A DNA stretch of 64,000 nt from NCBI GenBank assembly GCA_038503065.1, contig JBCAMK010000015.1, positions 248,001 through 312,000 on the forward strand, written 5' to 3'. The stretch is from Paragyromitra xinjiangensis. Lineage: Eukaryota; Ascomycota; Pezizomycetes; Pezizales; Discinaceae. Positions 36,893 to 48,076 of this stretch are shown piece after piece. The notes under the pieces are model-generated. The model was given only the letters and a program-made list of their open reading frames with translations. It was not told where the DNA came from and did no database searches. A program made the translations under genes and the position numbers. Each line of letters begins with the position of its first letter. The stretch's first letter is position 1.

Positions 36893-37939
36893 TTATATCT
36901 GACCTTCCAACATGGACGACTCACCAAGCGCGCCGTGCGCTAATGCCTCGGCGACATCTTTGCGTCTCTCAGCAACCCAAGACATAAGGGTTTTCCATTT
37001 GAATACAGTCAGAACTGGTATTCCGTGAACAAAACTCTCCGCGAATTCCCCGACGGGTTGATTTCTTGACAAGTCACCAACTATGGTCACCTCTGCCCTG
37101 CAGAGGTGACACTTTATATGGTCGGAGTACGCCTTGTCAGCCCGTGTTTGTGTATACCATTGGCCCTCCGTACAAGGTCCGCAGGCTGCATGGGGGCAAC
37201 ATTTGAACTGGATACATATTTCTCTCTCTAGACAAATTGTGCACGTGGTATCGACAGAAGTCGCGGTGTCTTTGCCGTCGCGGTGAGACTCTACTTCCGC
37301 CGCGGTATGAAATCTAAACTCGTTGAGTTTGTCATCATCATCCTCACTCTCCTCTTCTTCATCAATCTCTCCAAAACTCTCCCACTCCTCCGCCTCATCC
37401 CCTTCACTCTCGAAGTATTCGACTCCCCCATCACCTCGAAATAATTCCGCAACTTCTTCGTCGACTACGTCGGAGTCGGAGTCGGAGTCGGAGTCGGAAT
37501 CTTCGCTTATGTGGTCCATGGGGTCATCATCGTCCTCGTCACCGCCCTCATCTTCTTCGTCTTCGTCTTCTTCTTCATCATCATCTTCATCATCTTCTTC
37601 ATCATCTTCTTCATCTTCATCTACTTCATCCATCTCATCATCGACTTTTTCTTCACCATCCATCAAATCGGCATCACTGCCTCTCCAGTCTTCATCCCTA
37701 TCATCGTCTCCCTCTTCCTCGCTACTATAATCATTTCCACCATCGTACGTGTAGTACCCGTATCCGTGAACGGAACGTGACGTGCCCGAGACAACGTTAT
37801 TCGGGGTCGGTTGAAAAGCATCGACAGTGCTTAACTCACGCCTTGATGGAAGTTCAACGTCGTCGTCAGCTCTCTTCGGCAAGCCAGGCTCTTCGAAGTT
37901 TGCAGGTAACGGACGACGGTCGAAAGTAAGCATCACCAT
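36893..37939 (-). CDS. Acidic RING-finger protein, probable E3 ubiquitin ligase
   Basis: Single exon, 348 aa. After a short basic-acidic N-terminus comes a tract of about 130 residues (about 75-205) made almost only of D, E and S, including a (DS)n run coded by a GAGTCG hexanucleotide repeat. The RING domain lies at about 230-280: CTIC, then C-P-H-x2-C-x2-C in CCPHAACGPC, then CHLC, which fits the C3HC4 spacing with the seventh and eighth cysteines in KCHLCRAEV. A C-terminal tail of about 65 residues has no known motif. RING domains recruit ubiquitin-loaded E2 enzymes, so an E3 role is likely; the substrate is unknown. An acidic segment beside a RING suggests binding to basic (chromatin or ribosomal) partners, which is inference only. 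Confidence 0.75.
   Translation of the reverse strand: MVMLTFDRRPLPANFEEPGLPKRADDDVELPSRRELSTVDAFQPTPNNVVSGTSRSVHGYGYYTYDGGNDYSSEEEGDDDRDEDWRGSDADLMDGEEKVDDEMDEVDEDEEDDEEDDEDDDEEEDEDEEDEGGDEDDDDPMDHISEDSDSDSDSDSDVVDEEVAELFRGDGGVEYFESEGDEAEEWESFGEIDEEEESEDDDDKLNEFRFHTAAEVESHRDGKDTATSVDTTCTICLEREICIQFKCCPHAACGPCTEGQWYTQTRADKAYSDHIKCHLCRAEVTIVGDLSRNQPVGEFAESFVHGIPVLTVFKWKTLMSWVAERRKDVAEALAHGALGESSMLEGQI
37467..37500. repeat. GAGTCG hexanucleotide repeat inside RING gene
   Basis: About five tandem copies of TCGGAG on the + strand, coding (Asp-Ser)n on the minus strand. Trinucleotide TCT/TCA/ATC-type repeats continue to about 37660 and code the Asp/Glu tract. Confidence 0.85.
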
Positions 37940-39908
37940 TTTGGAATATTATGGCTGGCTTTGATGATTATAGAGGAGGGAGTGATGGCTATAGTTTGTA
38001 GCGTTAAGGTTTGAATGAGGTGATGGATTTAGGGCGTGAGAATTCAAGAAAATGAAAACTGCACGTCTTGAGAAGGACTATGATGATTAGTGTCTTGTTC
38101 TGACGTGTTTTTTCACTTTTTGATAAGAAAGGAGAATTAGGTACTTACGATAGAGATGGCTAAGCCGTGATTGATATTCAAAGGATATACGTGAGGCACG
38201 GTTGAAGGTTTCTACTGGCAATGATTCTGTTAGCACCCTACGAGGAGATAACTGGCAGGAGGCACGTACAAGTTACGATCAACGTGCAAAATATCACCAA
38301 CCAGCAGGAGAAGCAAGACTTCGAGGCAAGAGTAGCTTTTTCCCGAAAAGATGAAACTGAGTATCAATTCGTTGCTGGTTTTGATGATGGAAACTCACGA
38401 TTCTCAAAATACTTGATGGTCAAGAAAGTATTGAGAGGAGGATGGAGATGGGGAGGAGAAGGGAGTAGGGGAGAAGGAGAGAAGGGGAGAAACCCTGGGG
38501 AGTGAGGCCCATTGGTTGGGTGAGGAGCGGGAGGCATGTGCAAGAGCAAGAGTGAAAGGGTTGGCTGGACACACCAAGCGGTGCACCCACAAACCCAGGG
38601 AGCACACTACCCCACAGCACTAGAAGATTTGGACATCCTCCTCGCATCCCCATCTAACAGCCCCATCTAACAGCCAACCATCAAAAGCACGTCCAAGGCC
38701 TAGCCTCACGAGATCTCGATATCATGGTGCGACATCGATGATATGGAATCGGCATATCCATATACTATCCAACAGCCGACCAGTGAGCTGTTTGGTTTTG
38801 CGATGTCTTGGGAGCCGGATGAGATGGTATGATAAGGATGCCCTTCCCGAGCGAGAATCCTAATTGCCTGGATGATATTTAGGTCCAACTCTTCGGAGCA
38901 GGTCGTGTTTTCTAGTATTAGACGATAATACTGCAGCTCAACCTGAAGGTTGGGTCTCCAGACGCGTGATAACTGAATACCAAGCGAACTTTAGGACCCC
39001 AAACCACTCCGCTATACCTTTTCGCCGCCAGGGAGAACTAAAGTTAACCACACCGTTGACCGAACCTACTTCACGAAGCGTCACTCGGCGTACCATAAGC
39101 GCGGTGCTAATATTCCATCACGTGACAGCAAGGGAACCGCGTATCGTGAGAACCATGATGCCGCCAACGCGGCTAAACGGAGGCTTAGCACACTAAGGTT
39201 CAGAGTGGTACAAACCCGTTTGGTATTAGCTCGACAGCAGAAAAAAGACAAAAATCTTCAAAATTAGGCACTAACCAATTATTGATGTGACTAAGGCTTG
39301 CCGGCTGATATCTACCGAGTTCCACATCTGAATCACACGAGAGGTATTATATCGGCTGTTGAAGCCCAAACCCTGTTTATGTACGACTCGGTATCTTTAT
39401 GCAGTGAGTTCACGCATATGTAGGTTGTCCACGGATTTCTGAGTGGTAAGAGGGATCCACGATAGTCGAGTAACTCTCGGAGAGAGCTGGGGGGTTCCAG
39501 ATTAAGCGATTCCAGGGAAGTTGGCCTTATGCAAAGGAAACGGAAGAAAGAAAAATTAATATCTGAGAATATAACTAGAGAGCCGAATCCCGGAGATTTG
39601 AAAGAAAGCTAGATGGTGATTTTTCCTAGTAGCGCTTACGTACATATAAAAAAGTTCCAACGAGTTTCGTGTAGTAGCACATTTCGCCAACAAAAGAGAA
39701 GGGAAGGAAGGAAGGAGTGGGGAGGGGGGTATGATCGTAATTAACGGACCTCAATAGTCTCAAGCCTAGGAAGGCACAATATCATGGGAAAGAGAAAAAA
39801 GGATCTCACAAACGACATTCGGGATCGTGGTGGAGTGGATAATGATACATCATCAGGTAATCGCCCTCTACTTCTGTCGCGAGTCTTTATCCCTCTTGAT
39901 GCTACTAA
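37940..39908. other. Intergenic region
   Basis: About 2 kb. The first few hundred bases are the promoter of the RING gene. A plus-strand frame at 38221-38505 (94 aa) and its overlapping minus-strand frames are not family-like. From 38700 on the sequence is interrupted in all frames. No RNA gene or transposon motif was seen. Confidence 0.45.
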
Positions 39909-40999
39909 CTAAAACCCCAACACCTTTTTTACGGCATCGCGACCCTTTCTCCCTGGCCCAGCGGCGTTTGCAACTGTAGCTACGGTTGTGTTCGCAGCTG
40001 CCGTAGTCGCAGCGTCATTAATCTTCTTTTTGACTCTTATGCTTGGCTCTGGCCTACTCGGTTTAGGTGGCCACTGATCGTCTTTTTTCCAGCCTTCTAC
40101 GAGTGCGTTGTTGAGATGCTTTAGATTGATTGGGATGGGAGGTTGGGAGCCACCCATGCAGACTTTTGTATAGATTTGGTCGTAAGTTGCAGGACCTATG
40201 AGGGCATATAGTGGATTCTGTGGAGAGAAGCAAGCAGCAAACAGTTAGCAAATATCATAGAAAAACGAGAGAGAGCTGACAGAAATATGGAAAGGAAAGC
40301 TATGCATACATTTTTAAAGCGGCTCTCGCCAATCCTCACCTCCCCGTCTTCATTGGCTCCAGTCCACGCATCTCTACGATGGATCCACAATTTCAAGCCA
40401 TTATTCCACTCCATCTCAGCTTCTAGTTCTCTTTGTTGTCTCTCGCGAATTTTATCGGGCGTCGGGATATCATCAGGGCTCTCCCAAACGTATTTCTCGT
40501 CCACGCGATCCGGGGGAATAATATTTAGCTCCATATCGCTATCGTCTTCACGCTTTCTCCACACTCCTTCCTGCTGTCGCTTTTGTCGGCGTCGTCTCTT
40601 CACCGCTGGCGGTGGAGTCGTAGCACGACGGTAACTGCTCCCTCCAACCCCACTTCTGGCACGTATATGATCTTCATCCTCGTCATAATCATCATCATCA
40701 TATGTATCCATATCGGAGTCATCGTCTTCATCTGTGACAAGAATCTCCTGTCCTGGGACACTCGCGCCGCTAGGTCTCCAAGCACCTAAACTTCCCTCTC
40801 TCCTTCCAACATCGAGGACTTTCTTCTTCTTGACTGGTGGAGAGTACTCCCACCCGACGTTGACCTCGTCTAGCATTTCTTTCGCTTGTGCGATGGCAAT
40901 CCCGCGCTGCTCTTTTGTGAGTAACTCTCCTCCAGCACCACTGTTCCCGAGCTTGCGCCGGGCGGTCGGCATCGCGGGCATGTTATTGAAGCGAAACAC
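39909..40999 (-). CDS. DUF4050 / Gag1-clamp-like fungal protein (tentative)
   Basis: Two exons on the minus strand, 40999-40310 and 40217-39909, joined by a 92-bp GT-AG intron in phase; 332 aa. The N-terminal half is basic and acidic by turns and looks disordered (acidic DDDSDMDTYDDDDYDEDED, then basic KRRRRQKRQQ). The conserved-looking core spans the junction: LKLWIHRRDAWTGA, then SRFKN-NPLYALIGPATYDQIYTKV, then IPINLKHLNNALVEGWKKDDQWPPKP. By memory this 'W..RR..WTG..., P....YP.IY.K......PIPL......GWK..GEWPPKP' pattern belongs to the fungal DUF4050 domain (now called Gag1-like clamp). The C-terminus is Ala/Thr-rich. Two in-frame ATGs, at 40999 and 40981, are possible. Function is unknown to me. 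Confidence 0.65.
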
Positions 41000-41731
41000 T
41001 GTGGGTTTTGCGAGCGAAAGTGTGTAGTAGAGGGATTTGCTTTCCGAGTAGGGAGTGGAGTTGAAAGAAGTTGAAAAGAGGCTAGAAGGGCCGTTGCATT
41101 TCTTGAAACGTGGTGCGGAGGGATTTTACCCCACATTTCAGCCGACGCGGCGCAAACCCGAAGTCTCGAGGCTGAGCCAACAACGGGCATGCATAAGAGG
41201 ATTTATTAAAAAGCAATTGCTCCAAGATCGGAATAAACTTGGTAGTTGTCTCGGGAGGGCCGTTCCGCAATTTCTTAGATTCTGTTTGAAGTCGCAAATA
41301 CCACTTGATCCTCCCGGATGGGGCTTAACAATATGTAGCTGGCTTTACTCTATATCACCTCTATGAAGTTCGAATATCGGTTTATAATTATAGATTAGAC
41401 TAAGAATTATTCCGAGTCCGCGCGCAGTTCTCGGACGATACTCGTATCTCCTAGGGTTGTATTTTTGGTATTCGGCTTGAGCGTAGGTAGATGCCAAGAC
41501 CTACTTCCTACGTCTCCTACTAAATATTATTCACCAAAGCCCCTCTCTCGTTGGGTTCTTGCCTTTTCACGTAGGAAAAACCGGACAACCGGACTGCTCC
41601 TAGTGAGTTTTCCTCACATTAAGAGCTCACTAGGCCGAGGAGAACCATGTACCAAATAGGTAATACGGTAGAAGTATTTCTTGCTGTGTAAACTTGAAAT
41701 CTCTACCGCCCAGCAAAAAAATAGTAAATAA
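41000..41731. other. Intergenic region
   Basis: About 730 bp between two minus-strand genes. The first 100 bases next to 40999 are the promoter of the DUF4050-like gene. Open frames at 41055-41366 and 41465-41659 are short and unrecognised. Confidence 0.45.
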
Positions 41732-41893
41732 AGGACAAAACAGGTACAAATAAATCAAGAAAACAAAAGTAAGACAATAAACATAATGAGAGAGAACCAA
41801 AAGAAAAAACAAAGGTCAAAACAGATACAAACAAACCAAGAAAATATAAACAAGACAAACATAAGGAGAGAGAACCAACAAAAAAGCAGCAAA
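41732..41893. repeat. 81-bp direct duplication, A-rich
   Basis: The segment starting AGGACAAAACAGGTACAAAT at 41732 recurs as AGGTCAAAACAGATACAAAC at 41813; both continue through a shared ACATAA(T/G)GAGAGAGAACCAA core. Two copies, about 80-85 per cent identical by eye, most changes being transitions. It lies in the 3' flank of the Cys/His-rich gene. Confidence 0.75.
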
Positions 41894-41950
41894 GAACTTT
41901 TAGATTTCCCTCAACAAGCGCCTACCCGCACGTCCCTTTAATCTTCGTAA

Positions 41951-42573
41951 TCAACCTCTGCCTCCATTCCTCCAAATCTTATATCCCAACTCACGAAGGT
42001 GCGTGTTTTCCTTCTCCGCGTTATTTATTTTGATATTTTCCTCTCTCATATCCGCCACGCTCTTTTTAGCAGCGGGAATATCCCTTTCATCAAGTTTTCC
42101 CGACTTTATTTTTTCCTCGAGGGCACTGATAGTGGCCTGGCGCCTGAGGTTGCTTTCGTTGTGCGACTTGCAGGTCATGCACTTTGCAGTCTCGTGGGGC
42201 ATCATGAGTGTCTCATGGAATCGTGGGCAGGGGGCTTCATGGCCCTTCGGGATGCATGTCTTTCTCCCTTGAGGACTGTTGACCTTGGCACCACAAGACC
42301 CGCAGGTGTGGTGCTTCGGGCGCCAGCGAGGAATCAGCACATTGACTGGATTATCGAGGGTTAGTTAGTATACGTTTTCCGGAGAGTCTAAGGGTTTTTT
42401 TCGGAGGTAGGGTGAGGTATTCAAGTACGAGGCTAGGTATAGGGAAATAGCGACTGACCTGGGATCTTGGGGGGAGGCTTGGCACTCGATTCCGAGGAAT
42501 CAGAATCGGCCTCTTGGTTGGCTCGCTTAGCCTTCTTTCCCGGCTTATAGACAATTCTCTTTGGTTGAGGCAT
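41951..42573 (-). CDS. Cys/His-rich orphan protein, possible zinc binder
   Basis: Two exons on the minus strand, 42573-42459 and 42345-41951, with a 113-bp GT-AG intron in phase; 169 aa. The N-terminus is basic then acidic-serine (KRIVYKPGKKAKRAN, DSDSSESS). The middle has paired metal-ligand residues: TCGSCG, KTCIPKGHE, CPRFHE and CMTCKSH, that is four cysteine sites with histidines, spaced as in a treble-clef or two-zinc module. The C-terminal third is a charged helix (ISALEEKIKSGKLDER ... NNAEKENTHLREL) able to form a coiled coil. The first ATG (42573) follows a run of open frame lacking ATG. I do not recognise the family, and DNA, RNA or protein binding are all possible. Confidence 0.62.
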
Positions 42574-43616
42574 GACTATTTGAGGTTGGAGATGTGGGAC
42601 AAATTCTGATAGTTGAGGAAGCAAGTATTAGTTGTGTAACAATCAAAGTATCAAGCGTAAGCGGGAGTGAGGATAAAAGGCACCCCGGAGGGAAGAGAAC
42701 AATAGGAAACGTTAAACCAATTCCTGCGAATAGGTATAAAGTCTCGTGGGAGGAGGACATATCAAGGCGAAATAAGTAAAAACAGCAGGGGAATAACGAG
42801 AAAACAGCACCTACTTTAGGTTAAGACGAATAATGAAGATGAAGATTACTCTTGAAGGCGAGGAATACTTTTGCAGATATATTTTGTGTGGAGGAAAGGC
42901 ATCAGCCAGCGAGGGGCGAGGGGATTAAATACCTTCCCCCAGCAAAGCACGCTTAATTATTCCATTCTGCTTCAATATCATCCTGTATTCACATATTGAA
43001 ATTCTCTAGAAGTTTGGGCCTAGTTAATCGGTAAAAATCTCGGTCCAATCGGGTATAGCTGAAGTTTAAAACCTGACCTTGCAATTGATCTGCATGAAGT
43101 CAAGAAAATAATCCCTTAGCGCATAGGTTTCTCTAAACACGACGCTAGCTCATACCTGTAGAATCCCCCGAGTTCTGGAGTAATGAGCCGGTGGGATCAC
43201 CCCTGTCGTTATTTATTTTTTCGCCTTTCTCCATCAAAATCTAGGTAAAGTTGAACAGAAGAGCAAATCTAACGGTGAAGTTGCTGACCCAAAGCAACAC
43301 TCGAAGCTAGCTATAACTGAAAAGCTTGGCCGAACTCACTTCCTCGTCTGTTGGCTCCAAAGATGATGTTTAGGGTTGTGTGTTGACGCGGAACCGATCA
43401 GTGGAGGAACTGTTTGTGTGGGTCAATGATCGATCGCGAATTTGGTTATCTCGACACCACGAAAGGAAGGATATACACCCAAACAAGTTCTTAAGTTTAT
43501 TTTTGATGACTTGGAACATAGTACGATACATACTAGTCAGACCAAAAACATTTGGCCTCTGAAATTTATTCTGAACACTAGATTTCTTGGTAGAGCTGAT
43601 GACGACCAAATATTCG
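42574..43616. other. Intergenic region
   Basis: About 1 kb. The promoter of the Cys/His-rich gene occupies the left end and the 3' flank of the kinase gene the right. Overlapping short frames on both strands at 43370-43720 have no recognisable content. Confidence 0.45.
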
Positions 43617-45825
43617 TTAGACTTGTCCAACTAAATCATTCGCCACTTTCTTTTCTTGCTTCCTCTCCCAGTCTTTTAATGCCATTTGCATGGCCCCCTT
43701 CGATAAGACCGCCGCTTTGACATCCTCCCATTCGTACCCCTTCACCATTTGATAGATCAATGGGAAATACTTGACAGTGGTGTCTCCAGTCGGGGGCTTG
43801 TACATAGATCCACTGCACAACTCATCTAAAATATACACCGGTAGGATCATTTCTTCTCTTAGCACCTGTGACAAGTAAATCTTAATCCCTCCAAAACCTT
43901 TCCAAATGGCAGGCTCATGCCCCGCCTTCACCATATGATCCTCTAAGGCTATCATACTAGTGCGATATTCATGCTGGTACCTAGAAAGAATTTCTTCAGG
44001 GAAAACTGAAGTTTGAAACAAGTTAGTTCCCTGAAGTAGCTCATCGTCATTATCGTAACGTAGTCGACCCAAGCACATCTTCGGCGGGCAAGCTGCAATT
44101 TGAACCGGAACTGCCTGAGTGTCTTCCCAATCGATAGTACCACTTATTGTGAGACTTTTGTCCTCCTTTTCGGTAACAAGGATATTTCTTGGGAAGAGAT
44201 CAGGGTGCTGAAGAATGAACGGACCATTCTCATAGCGTGCGCCAAAGATATCATATACCATAGCATGGAGTTGCCACAAGGCGACGAAATAGTCTCCGTT
44301 GTCCACAGTATCATGGGTGAGCAAATGCTGAAAGCGTGCTGTAAGTGAATTTAAAGAATTAGACGCTCTGGCAGGTGGAAATGACGGTCTCCCTGCAAAA
44401 CCGCCAAAGGCCGAGACGATCGAATTCGCAAAGGGCATACAGGTGTCATAAATGCAGGGGCGAATGCCAAAAGCTGTTTTAGGGGTACTCTTCTTGCGAG
44501 TGCTTTTTTCGCTCTTGATCTGCCACTTGAAACAATCAAGAGTCAAATATCCACACGCAGCTAGGGGGTGCTTAGCTAATTCTAGTTGGAAACTGGCTAT
44601 TTGTCCCCAAATCTGTTGTCCTCAGCAAAAATATAATGTGGTGATCGAAGAGGGTGATGATAAAAACGTACCTTTTTCCTCGGTTGACTTTCATCGAGCG
44701 AGAGAGGGTCATCGCCACATGAATTTCCCATATGGAGCCAATATGGAGATAGAGGTATAGCTTCGAGTTTCTCCATCAGAATAAATGGCCATCCGACTTT
44801 ATTCTCGGTGGCAGAATCATTTGTATCAGGTTTCCCAGTTGCTAACCCTGATATAGCGTCCGGAGGCGGGGTATAACGAACATCGTATGCGTATATCTGA
44901 GGCGCTGAAATCTTTGTGTGCTCGTTAAGAAAACGCATGGTAGCGCATTCGCTTTCCATTCGTCGTTCTTTCTCGGAGATACTCTTACAACCATCCAACG
45001 AATGTAGGAGAGAGTCTGCAGGAAATTTGGCGACCCAAATTTCATCTGCATGTACACCCTTATCCTGAGGCCTAACGGCTGAGATATCTTGTCTGTCTCG
45101 ACCCTTAGGAATCTTGATCCCGTCGGTCATTTCATCTTTTAGGTCATCTTTCATTTCCCCGTTACCTGCCGATTCGAGTTGACCTTCTTGCGTTTCAGCA
45201 TCGAACTGACCTCCTAAAGGCTGAAAACGTAAGCAAAAGGACTCGCTAAATGGCCCAGACATCGAAGTCTCGTGAGATATCCCGGTGTCAACACTGTGAG
45301 TGGCTTCATCAACAACACATTCAAGCTGGCGCCCGTCCTTATCAATTTGGCCGTGGATAGAAAGAGCCAATCGACAAAGCTCGGGCTGATTAACCCACGC
45401 CAACGTGATCCTCCTTCGCAAACGAAGAACGCAGAGATCATGATAGGCTGTAGCTTCAGATGGTGTCCAGCGGTTGTTTTCATACCCGCATTCGTCCAAG
45501 ATCACGGGGAGACTGTGATTAACCTCCCATTTCATGCCATCGATAATGAACTTCCCACCTCAGCATTCTTCATATCTGCTTTGGGCAAGTCATAACACTT
45601 ACCTTGAAGAGAATTTCCTCAAAAGGATCCGTTGCTCCCATGATGCACATAAATTCACCATCTGGCTGACGTTCAAGTTCGATACCAGGAGTTTCCCAGT
45701 TCGATCTTGAAAAAGTCACATGAACTGTCTTCGCATCACAGGCAGGCCTAAAGATCGTGTTAGGGTGCTATGTTCCCTGGTTTAGAGCTTGAGAACCCAC
45801 CAACAAACAGCCAAAAAGGGAGCAT
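43617..45825 (-). CDS. APH-fold kinase/phosphotransferase with N-terminal extension
   Basis: Four exons on the minus strand, 45825-45809, 45747-45603, 45550-44672 and 44612-43617, all in phase; 678 aa. The C-terminal two-thirds is an aminoglycoside-phosphotransferase/choline-kinase-like fold. It has an N-lobe strand WVAKFPADS (likely ATP-site lysine) with the following helix EKERRMESECATMRFLNEHT, hinge GWPFILMEKLEAIPLSPYW, catalytic loop ILQHPDLFPRNILV (H-x-D-x4-N, Asp about 484) and metal-binding IDWEDTQAVP. Fungi carry many such proteins, mostly of unknown substrate. The first 190 or so residues (FMCIMGATDPFEEILFK, WTPSEATAYHDLCVLRLRRR) do not belong to that fold in my reading. The 17-base first exon (MLPFW) and the donor there are predicted from phase and may be wrong. 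The later exons are solid. Confidence 0.75.
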
Positions 45826-46234
45826 TTCTATTAGAAGTTTTCTGGAAGTTCATGATATCGTTTGGATATTCTTCTCGAGCTTGGGGCAGAAGGCGTAAAA
45901 TTGGGAGATTTTATGGTTAGATTCAAAGACTGCAAGTGTTGATGATGTTCATGATTCAGGAGGCCCAGCTCGTTTACGCTACTGATGCCAAGATTGAACT
46001 CCCCACTGCAATTGCGTCTTCCACTGGTCTCAAGTACACAAAAAAAATAAAGAATAGGAATAATCACGGAAGATAAATTTGTGGTATAGAGTTGATCCTA
46101 GAAGTACCAAGAATGATAAATAAATGTTGACGGTGAAAATATGTTTGGCATATGTAGTCACTCATTCATCAGAAGTCACTCGTTCATAACCACAGACAAC
46201 CACCGCCGAATACAACCACCAAACCCTGGTCTAC

Positions 46235-46254
46235 CACACACACACACACACACA
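46235..46254. repeat. (CA)10 microsatellite
   Basis: Ten CA dinucleotides in a row, followed by AAGG. Confidence 0.95.
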
Positions 46255-46820
46255 AAGGTCACTATAATAATCTTAAGGAAAATAAAATAAAAAAACGGTT
46301 GTCGGTTACAATGGGCCATAAACCCCGTCGCTTGTTAACTCTCTTATGGAAAAAAATGTGAAAAATGAGCATGATGCCAGAAACTCGGGCTTGCCACATA
46401 ACACCCCCATTTGAAGATCCGAACCTACATGTAGGTTGAGAATACGACTGAGCTCGGCAGCTTGTGCAATTACCAAAAGATCAACACTTCTCCAAAAATT
46501 TACCACAATAGACCAGTTTAAAACCTCGGTAACGGGCTAAAACAACCACATATTAGGATATATAGAACTACATGTAGCCCAAAACGCTATTATATCTCTA
46601 AGTTGACTGAAGAGACTACATGGAACTAGCAGCAACTACTAGCCTTAAGCCCCGCTATAACCCAAAGGGTTGGATGTGTGTATGAATTATCAACCAACCA
46701 GCCAATCGACTAGCCTTAAAACTATAGCACTAGTAAAACCAAAGTCAGGTAGGCAGCAGTTCCCACCATATTAACCATTTCCTGTTGGCCCCGGTTGCTG
46801 TAAAATTTCCACTGCTTCAG

Positions 46821-46828
46821 TATATATA
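46821..46828 (+). promoter_or_regulatory. TATA box of coiled-coil gene
   Basis: TATATATA lies about 110 bp upstream of the ATG at 46934, with a pyrimidine-rich leader between. Confidence 0.5.
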
Positions 46829-46933
46829 CCCCGAAGTTTGGCCCTTTCCGACTCCAGTTCGTATCCTTACACTTTATCATATTAAAGTCATCCCAAAAAG
46901 CCCACAGCCCTCCATACCCACTACCTTCCCAAA

Positions 46934-48076
46934 ATGCCTTCCCTCTTCAGTCAAACTTTTTCTATCATCAAAGATACTCAACGCTTCCTCCAAGATGAAG
47001 TCGACTTCATAGCTAGAGACCATGAAGCCTATGGGATCAGACGCCAAGAAAACCACGAGCAATCTTCTTCCCCCCACAATGCCTCCAATCTGAACGACCA
47101 TTATAACGGCGACTGCGACCTCGGCGCCCACGAAATTGCTATCCTCAGTAGAAACAATGTCCCATACCCTCCTGCCGAAAATGCCGAAACCCTCGAGCAG
47201 CAACAACTTGAGAGGAAAGCCGCCTTAGCTCGTCTCGTCACCGGATACGAGAACCAAATTGAGGGACTCAAATCCGAAAACGAGCATATCAGACGCGAGG
47301 CCTTGGCTATTCAGTCTAAACTCGAGGCCGTGACGTCTCTAGCTAGTCAACGTGGTCACAAGCTCATGGCTCAGAAAACTAAACATACCAACGAAATTGC
47401 CGCTTTCAGGCAGTACCTCCAGACTACGTCTGATGAGCATCTCGATGAGACTAGGTACCTCGCGTTAAAGATCGACGATCTAACAACCGACGTTTCCGAT
47501 GAAATCAAACTTCGCGATAAAGTCGAGGCCGATAACAAGGCTCTAAAGGCTAGGTTAGCCGAGAAAACGGAGTCGATCAACGAGTTGAAGGAGATGGTTC
47601 AAGAACAGGCCTGTGAGATCAAGTCGTTTAAATGCACGGAGGTGAAAACGGACGCGCTCACTGACAAACTCAATGACACCGTCGAGGAGAATGAGGTATT
47701 GTCTGCCCAGCTAAAGGCCTGTCGAGATATGAACCAAGGACTATTGAGTGTCATCCGAGTCAAGGATCATAAAATCAAGACCCTCTCCGATACATACGAG
47801 AAGACACGATTAGCAACCCCATCTCTGGCCGCACAGTTTCAGGCGACATATAGCGTGTTACTGGAGAAATTCCACTTAACTAAAGAACAGCTGGATATTT
47901 GTTTGAATGATATAGCAGAGCTAGAGCAGTCGAATAGGGAGTTGAGAAATGCTTTGGAGTTGAGCGAGGGAGGGTATATGGCTGATTTCGATGTCAAGAA
48001 CGAGTTGCCTGAGGTCGAGGGTAAGGATTTGGATCTTGATTTTGATGCAGTTGTCTTGGAGGAAGCTGCTTGTTGA
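46934..48076 (+). CDS. Coiled-coil protein, unknown function
   Basis: Single exon, 380 aa, no introns. The first 40 residues (MPSLFSQTFSIIKDTQRFLQ...) form a possible amphipathic helix. From about residue 90 to 345 the protein is a nearly unbroken series of heptads rich in E, K, L and Q (for example ALARLVTGYENQIEGLKSEN, AEKTESINELKEMVQEQACE), predicting a long parallel coiled coil. The end is acidic (PEVEGKDLDLDFDAVVLEE). No enzyme motif, signal peptide or membrane segment is visible. Such proteins may be cytoskeletal, tethering or SMC-like, but nothing here chooses between them. A TATA box and CT-rich leader support the start. Confidence 0.7.
   Translation: MPSLFSQTFSIIKDTQRFLQDEVDFIARDHEAYGIRRQENHEQSSSPHNASNLNDHYNGDCDLGAHEIAILSRNNVPYPPAENAETLEQQQLERKAALARLVTGYENQIEGLKSENEHIRREALAIQSKLEAVTSLASQRGHKLMAQKTKHTNEIAAFRQYLQTTSDEHLDETRYLALKIDDLTTDVSDEIKLRDKVEADNKALKARLAEKTESINELKEMVQEQACEIKSFKCTEVKTDALTDKLNDTVEENEVLSAQLKACRDMNQGLLSVIRVKDHKIKTLSDTYEKTRLATPSLAAQFQATYSVLLEKFHLTKEQLDICLNDIAELEQSNRELRNALELSEGGYMADFDVKNELPEVEGKDLDLDFDAVVLEEAAC

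Larger units (their letters stand above)
45826..46933. other. Divergent intergenic region with microsatellite and palindromes
   Basis: About 1.1 kb between divergent genes. It contains a (CA)10 microsatellite at 46235-46254, a perfect 16-bp palindrome around CTACATGTAG (46422-46437), a second CTACATGTAG at 46568-46577, and a TATA box before the plus-strand gene. Confidence 0.6.

Noticed and set aside
37323..37780. Plus-strand Ser-rich and Ile/Phe-rich frames over the RING gene
   Set aside because: Antisense shadows of the D/E/S repeat; composition only.
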